Made by a program: the position numbers and the translations under genes. The notes below the pieces were generated by a model. That model did not search any database and was not told where the DNA came from. It was given only the letters and a program-made list of their open reading frames with translations. Below are positions 19,584 to 22,789 of a DNA stretch of 22,789 nucleotides, piece by piece. Location: IMG/VR virus record IMGVR_UViG_3300045919_000192, positions 1-22,789 of that record. The stretch is one strand, 5' to 3'. The first letter of the stretch is position 1, and every line of letters begins with the position of its first letter. This DNA comes from a virus.

Positions 19584-21218
19584 TTACTTTAACGGTTTAA
19601 ACGACTGTCCTATCTCGCCGCTGGATGCTGGAAGTAACCCAAACGATAAAACTTTAAAATTGGCCGCCACTCCGGATACACTACCGGGCCAGCAATTAAG
19701 AATGGCTTTGTATGTTGTCGCCCCCTCTGGAATAAATACAGATGGGGAAGCTAGCGAAAGTACATTGTTTAAGTTAACGGCGGCTGTGTCATCCATGATA
19801 TTTGTTTGCCCCGATGAGTAAGATTCACCAGAGCTGAAATCAATTTGCAACCAAAAATTTGCGCATAAGCTCAAATTAGTAACGAATAGCTCCATGAATA
19901 CTTTTATGCACTGACCACCAAAATTAACAGGAATCGTTTTGGCCCCTAAATCTATCGCAAACAAATCGCTGCCGTTAATGCAAGCACCAGTTGTCGTATA
20001 GTTCAAAACTTGATTGTCGTCGGCGTCTTTTGAGCATGTCATGACGCTGCCTGATGTGCCGCCCCTATACAAGGTTAATGTCGCACCAGCTGCAAGTGTA
20101 CCAACTGCTGTCGCGCTGCCGCCGTTTAAAGTTCCACCAGTGCCAGTTGGCTGATAATAGTCAATAGCGATAGCTGATTTTGCGGGGGCGGTTACTGATA
20201 GTTTACCACTTAATAGCGATTTAAACTGTTTAGCAATAGTAAGCCATCTATTAGTATTTGGATGCACCCCGTCTGTCCACCCAGTAAGCGGCTGTCTAGC
20301 TGTAGTTACAGCTTTATCTAACCATAGAGCACCTGGATCAACACCGATATGTGGGCCCGGTAAGTTGCTTGTTATATAAGCGTTAATTTGATCGTAATAA
20401 CCTGATAGTGTTGGCGTATTGATTCCGTTAGCTGGATAGCATCCAACAACAATACAAACAACACCAAACGAGTTCGCAATATTTAAATAAGCTTGCAAAT
20501 TGCGTTGCATGGTTGCGTAGGTTACGCCGCTCGGTATGTCGTTTTCAAATAGGTGCAAAACGCAATAATCAGGCTTATGGAAATTTAAATGGTCATAAAA
20601 ATCAACAAGCATGTCCCTTGAAAACGCACCGCTGTAAGTGTAAGACGGTAACAACTCCATTGCCCCCCCATTTAAAGCATTCCACAGCCCGACAGCACCC
20701 AACAATGTTCGAATGCTTGATGGTCTATTGCCTGTATATGTTGTTACGCTTCTACCATATACTGACAATCTTGGTATCTTGTCATTTACAGTTAGCGTTC
20801 CAATTCCTTTTGATGCTAAAGTGGTGGTAAACACAGTATCGCAATATAGGTTAAGTGCTATTTTAGACCCCGCCACAACCGTGGCATCTGCGCTTAAATC
20901 TGGGGTTATTGTTAGAACATTAGCCCCAGCCAATTGGTTACCTGTAAATATAGCTTTACCGGCTGCTGGCTCCAATCTTTGTGAGCTTTGTCCGGCTATA
21001 GAGTTTCCGAAAACTAGCAATTTTTTTAGCCCGGATCCGCCTATGCCGCTGCCAACTGCGAGCTTTGAAACCATCCCAGACAAAGAAACATAATACATAG
21101 AACCATCGGGTAGTTGATAAATCCCTTGTATTGTAGGTATATTATATAAAGATGCAACTTGTGTTATATCTATACCTTGACTTAATGAACTTGTGCTTAC
21201 AGTGTCTTTATATGTCAT
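19584..21218 (-). CDS. Virion-associated SGNH/GDSL hydrolase, tail or receptor-binding type
   Basis: 544 aa. An N-terminal segment of about 60 residues (including IQGIYQLPDGSMYYVSLSG, a collar-like attachment motif) leads to LLVFGNSIAGQS with nucleophile-type S73 (block I), FENDIPS with N226 (block III), and TDGVHPNTN with D316/H319 (block V), the catalytic set of SGNH hydrolases. A beta-rich C-terminal domain of about 200 residues follows. Likely esterase or deacetylase acting on cell-surface polysaccharide during adsorption. Base composition is richer in G+C than neighbouring fibre genes. Placed between tail fibre and holin. Confidence 0.85.
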   Translation of the reverse strand: MTYKDTVSTSSLSQGIDITQVASLYNIPTIQGIYQLPDGSMYYVSLSGMVSKLAVGSGIGGSGLKKLLVFGNSIAGQSSQRLEPAAGKAIFTGNQLAGANVLTITPDLSADATVVAGSKIALNLYCDTVFTTTLASKGIGTLTVNDKIPRLSVYGRSVTTYTGNRPSSIRTLLGAVGLWNALNGGAMELLPSYTYSGAFSRDMLVDFYDHLNFHKPDYCVLHLFENDIPSGVTYATMQRNLQAYLNIANSFGVVCIVVGCYPANGINTPTLSGYYDQINAYITSNLPGPHIGVDPGALWLDKAVTTARQPLTGWTDGVHPNTNRWLTIAKQFKSLLSGKLSVTAPAKSAIAIDYYQPTGTGGTLNGGSATAVGTLAAGATLTLYRGGTSGSVMTCSKDADDNQVLNYTTTGACINGSDLFAIDLGAKTIPVNFGGQCIKVFMELFVTNLSLCANFWLQIDFSSGESYSSGQTNIMDDTAAVNLNNVLSLASPSVFIPEGATTYKAILNCWPGSVSGVAANFKVLSFGLLPASSGEIGQSFKPLK

Positions 21219-21222
21219 AACT

Positions 21223-21492
21223 TTATTCCAAAATATTATTTAAAACTGTTAAAGGGATTTGACCAGAAGATAGATAACTATCAATTTCAACTGATACCTT
21301 GTTTTTTATGTTTGTTTTTATGTTAGTGAAAAATAGGTTTCTTATATAATCACCGCCATTAATTAAGCAATCAATAAATTTTGACTTTTCTTCGTCTGTT
21401 AACGATTCAAATACTGGTAAACAATCATCCCATGTTATAGAGGAAAGTCTATTTTCTGTTTCTCTATTAACAATTTTATTACGCAATGGCAT
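21223..21492 (-). CDS. Small protein between tail fibre and SGNH hydrolase (89 aa)
   Basis: ATG 21492 (MPLRNKIVNRETENRLSSIT) has AAGGA 8 nt upstream; an upstream in-frame ATG at 21519 lies in the fibre gene. Acidic helical protein with WDDCLPVFESLTDEEKSKFI and a polar C-terminus. The position directly after a fibre gene would suit a fibre chaperone or assembly factor, but no such motif can be read. Confidence 0.62.
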   Translation of the reverse strand: MPLRNKIVNRETENRLSSITWDDCLPVFESLTDEEKSKFIDCLINGGDYIRNLFFTNIKTNIKNKVSVEIDSYLSSGQIPLTVLNNILE

Positions 21493-21505
21493 ATTATTGT
21501 CCTTA

Positions 21506-22549
21506 TTAATCAAAAACAATTACAGATATAGATGTTCTATCAGAAACAAGAAATGAATTGTTTACAGTTGTTATTCTAAATGAAGACGTACTTCTTGGCG
21601 TTGTATAAGTTCCTTCTTCATATGCCATAGCAACCGATACTCCATCGGATGATGAGCATACTGAAACAGTGTAGTTTTTATCAGCCATTGGATTAGTAAA
21701 GTTAATCGTATACAATCCAGTTGATACCCTAGTTATGCTAGAAATATTAAAACCTTTTCTAGGAGCATTTGTACCAGCTAATGTCCCATCAAAATTACAC
21801 CATGCTTTTGCAGTTGCACTTTGAACAAATGCTGTTGTTGCCAATTGCGTTGTATTTGTACCAATTGCGGCTGTTGCGGCTGTTGGGATTCCATTTAATT
21901 GAGCGTTATTTATCAAACTAAAGCCATCATAAATATTTGTACCGTCACTATATAATAAAATAGATCCTTTTGTTGTTGGGATAGTTATCCCAGTTCCTGT
22001 TGCATGTTTTACGGTTATTGTAAAAGCACCAGTAGTTTGATCGTTAATTATCCACCATCTTGCTATATTGGGAAGTATAAAATTAATATTAGCCGTTAAT
22101 ACCCCACTTAAAGAAAGATGCTGCCTAGCCGAATTTGAAGGGCCTGCAATATAATCAACACCACCACCGACCCCAATATTAGTTGCGCCAGCCTTTCTTT
22201 CAACAAAAAGGGTTGTAGCAATTGAAGTGTCTTGTGTGCTTCCTATTTGAGTTGGTGCTGTTGGTATTCCTGTTAATGCTGGGCTAGCTAATGGGGCATA
22301 AGTTGCAAGCTGACTAAATTCCAAAGCATCACCTGAAACAGTTCCAGAAGCTAGATTGGTTATCTTATGGCCTCCCATCTGTATGTTATTAGTAGGTACA
22401 GTTTGCCCATCTGCTGCAATACTATTGGTTATTTCTGCACCTATATCATTAACAACAGAGTTATATTTGCTTGAATCTATAACCGTACCAGTAACCGCCG
22501 GAAATGATGCGCCTGGCGGAGAAAAGCTTCCTGATCCGTTCCGTGACAT
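21506..22549 (-). CDS. Tail fibre protein
   Basis: 347 aa. Starts MSRNGSGSFSPPGASFPAVT with VIDSSKYNSVVNDIGAEITNSIAADGQT and NNIQMGGHKITNLASG, the classic N-terminal attachment region of podovirus/lambdoid side-fibre proteins. It has two copies of a fibre repeat (GIPTAPTQIGSTQDTSIATTLFV near residue 95, GIPTAATAAIGTNTTQLATTAFV near 220). A C-terminal beta domain (AWCNFDGTLAGTNAPRKGFN to the end) is like receptor-binding tips. It would attach to the tail and contact the host. Confidence 0.88.
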   Translation of the reverse strand: MSRNGSGSFSPPGASFPAVTGTVIDSSKYNSVVNDIGAEITNSIAADGQTVPTNNIQMGGHKITNLASGTVSGDALEFSQLATYAPLASPALTGIPTAPTQIGSTQDTSIATTLFVERKAGATNIGVGGGVDYIAGPSNSARQHLSLSGVLTANINFILPNIARWWIINDQTTGAFTITVKHATGTGITIPTTKGSILLYSDGTNIYDGFSLINNAQLNGIPTAATAAIGTNTTQLATTAFVQSATAKAWCNFDGTLAGTNAPRKGFNISSITRVSTGLYTINFTNPMADKNYTVSVCSSSDGVSVAMAYEEGTYTTPRSTSSFRITTVNNSFLVSDRTSISVIVFD

Positions 22550-22551
22550 GA

Positions 22552-22605
22552 CTAACAGCCCTTCTTAGTTGGTTTCTTGCCTGGCTTCATTGGTTTATTT
22601 TTCAT
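22552..22605 (-). CDS. 17-residue lysine-rich mini-ORF
   Basis: Reads MKNKPMKPGKKPTKKGC. It starts inside the end of the upstream gene and stops 2 nt before the fibre ATG, with AGGA about 10 nt ahead of its start. Strongly basic with Pro/Gly and a terminal Cys. I have the impression of similar KPxKK...GC mini-proteins in other phages but cannot verify it. Confidence 0.45.
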   Translation of the reverse strand: MKNKPMKPGKKPTKKGC

Positions 22606-22789
22606 TGTCTTGTTTCCTATTTAATAAAATAGCTGTGATTACAGAGCTAGGTAACTTTTGTACAGCCTTGTTACTTAGTAATTTTTCAACGTTGCTTATA
22701 TTTTGCGTTCTTTTTAACAGTTCTGCTGTTTTCTTTGGGTCTAATAAAGTATCGGCTAACAATGTTTTCATTTCTGTCTCTGGCCCATT
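22595..22789 (-). CDS. C-terminal 64 residues of an upstream virion-type gene (5' end outside the window)
   Basis: The frame is open from the right edge to TAA 22595. The visible part is helical and Leu/Lys-rich: ETEMKTLLADTLLDPKKTAE, LLKRTQNISNVEKLLSNKAV, ending ILLNRKQDNEK. Lying just before the tail fibre, it may be the tail of a large internal-virion or ejection protein, but nothing diagnostic is present. Confidence 0.6.
   Translation of the reverse strand, partial: NGPETEMKTLLADTLLDPKKTAELLKRTQNISNVEKLLSNKAVQKLPSSVITAILLNRKQDNEK

Noticed and set aside
19528-21093. Several plus-strand ORFs opposite the SGNH hydrolase
   Set aside because: Shadows of a well-supported gene; no RBS and no domain pattern.
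1-22789. CRISPR array, tRNA genes, insertion sequence, integrase or diversity-generating retroelement
   Set aside because: Looked for repeat-spacer patterns, cloverleaf-like stretches, transposase/integrase motifs and reverse-transcriptase motifs; none seen. The tandem repeats found are protein repeats or iterons.

Overview
The window is part of a tailed double-stranded DNA phage or prophage genome. It is A+T-rich, almost fully coding, and its genes are packed with ATGA and TAATG stop/start overlaps. A Gram-negative host is indicated by the lysis cassette, which has an Rz-type inner-membrane spanin with an Rz1-type lipoprotein gene embedded in it, beside a GH19-fold endolysin. The lambda Bet-like annealing protein and a NinB-like protein agree with this. 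The portal has a long helical C-terminus like that of P22-type phages, and no tape-measure gene is seen, so a short-tailed (podovirus-like) virion is the best guess. No integrase or clear lysogeny repressor is visible, so lifestyle is undecided.

Layout. (A) Bases 1-6027, minus strand: DNA packaging and head/appendage genes, transcribed right to left as small terminase-like protein, an 18-codon hydrophobic mini-ORF, large terminase, portal, three small structural-type proteins and a protein of 21-residue repeats that runs off the left edge. (B) 6079-8010, minus: small accessory genes with a NinB-like protein, an HNH/Ref-like nuclease, and a short gene that needs a -1 frameshift at a T TTT TTA heptamer. 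A near-consensus promoter at 8043-8071 drives this block. (C) 8085-8409: non-coding spacer ending in a strong terminator for the upstream operon. (D) 8500-13147, minus: replication operon with HTH regulator, RuvC-like resolvase, ribbon-helix-helix protein, replication initiator with 11-bp iterons inside its gene (probable origin), DnaB-like helicase, zinc-ribbon protein and a methyltransferase. (E) 13148-13288: divergent control region. (F) 13289-16538, plus: an early-type operon of five tiny genes, then a separately promoted block with Bet, a small DNA-binding-type protein, an exported peptide and a membrane protein. (G) 16481-22789, minus: lysis and adsorption genes, namely membrane protein, Rz/Rz1, tiny membrane peptides, GH19 endolysin, holin, SGNH-hydrolase tail protein, tail fibre and the end of a further virion gene.

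Regulation appears to centre on a 14-bp partly palindromic motif, ATTCGTWARCGTAT. It occurs twice in the divergent control region and once at the promoter of block B. In two of the three places it abuts the -35 box in exactly the same register; in the third it lies just past a predicted start point. The small HTH protein at 12717-12917 is the obvious candidate to bind it. A second regulatory unit is a 13-bp perfect inverted repeat over the promoter of the ribbon-helix-helix gene.

All functional names come from reading motifs and family resemblance by eye; no database search was run.
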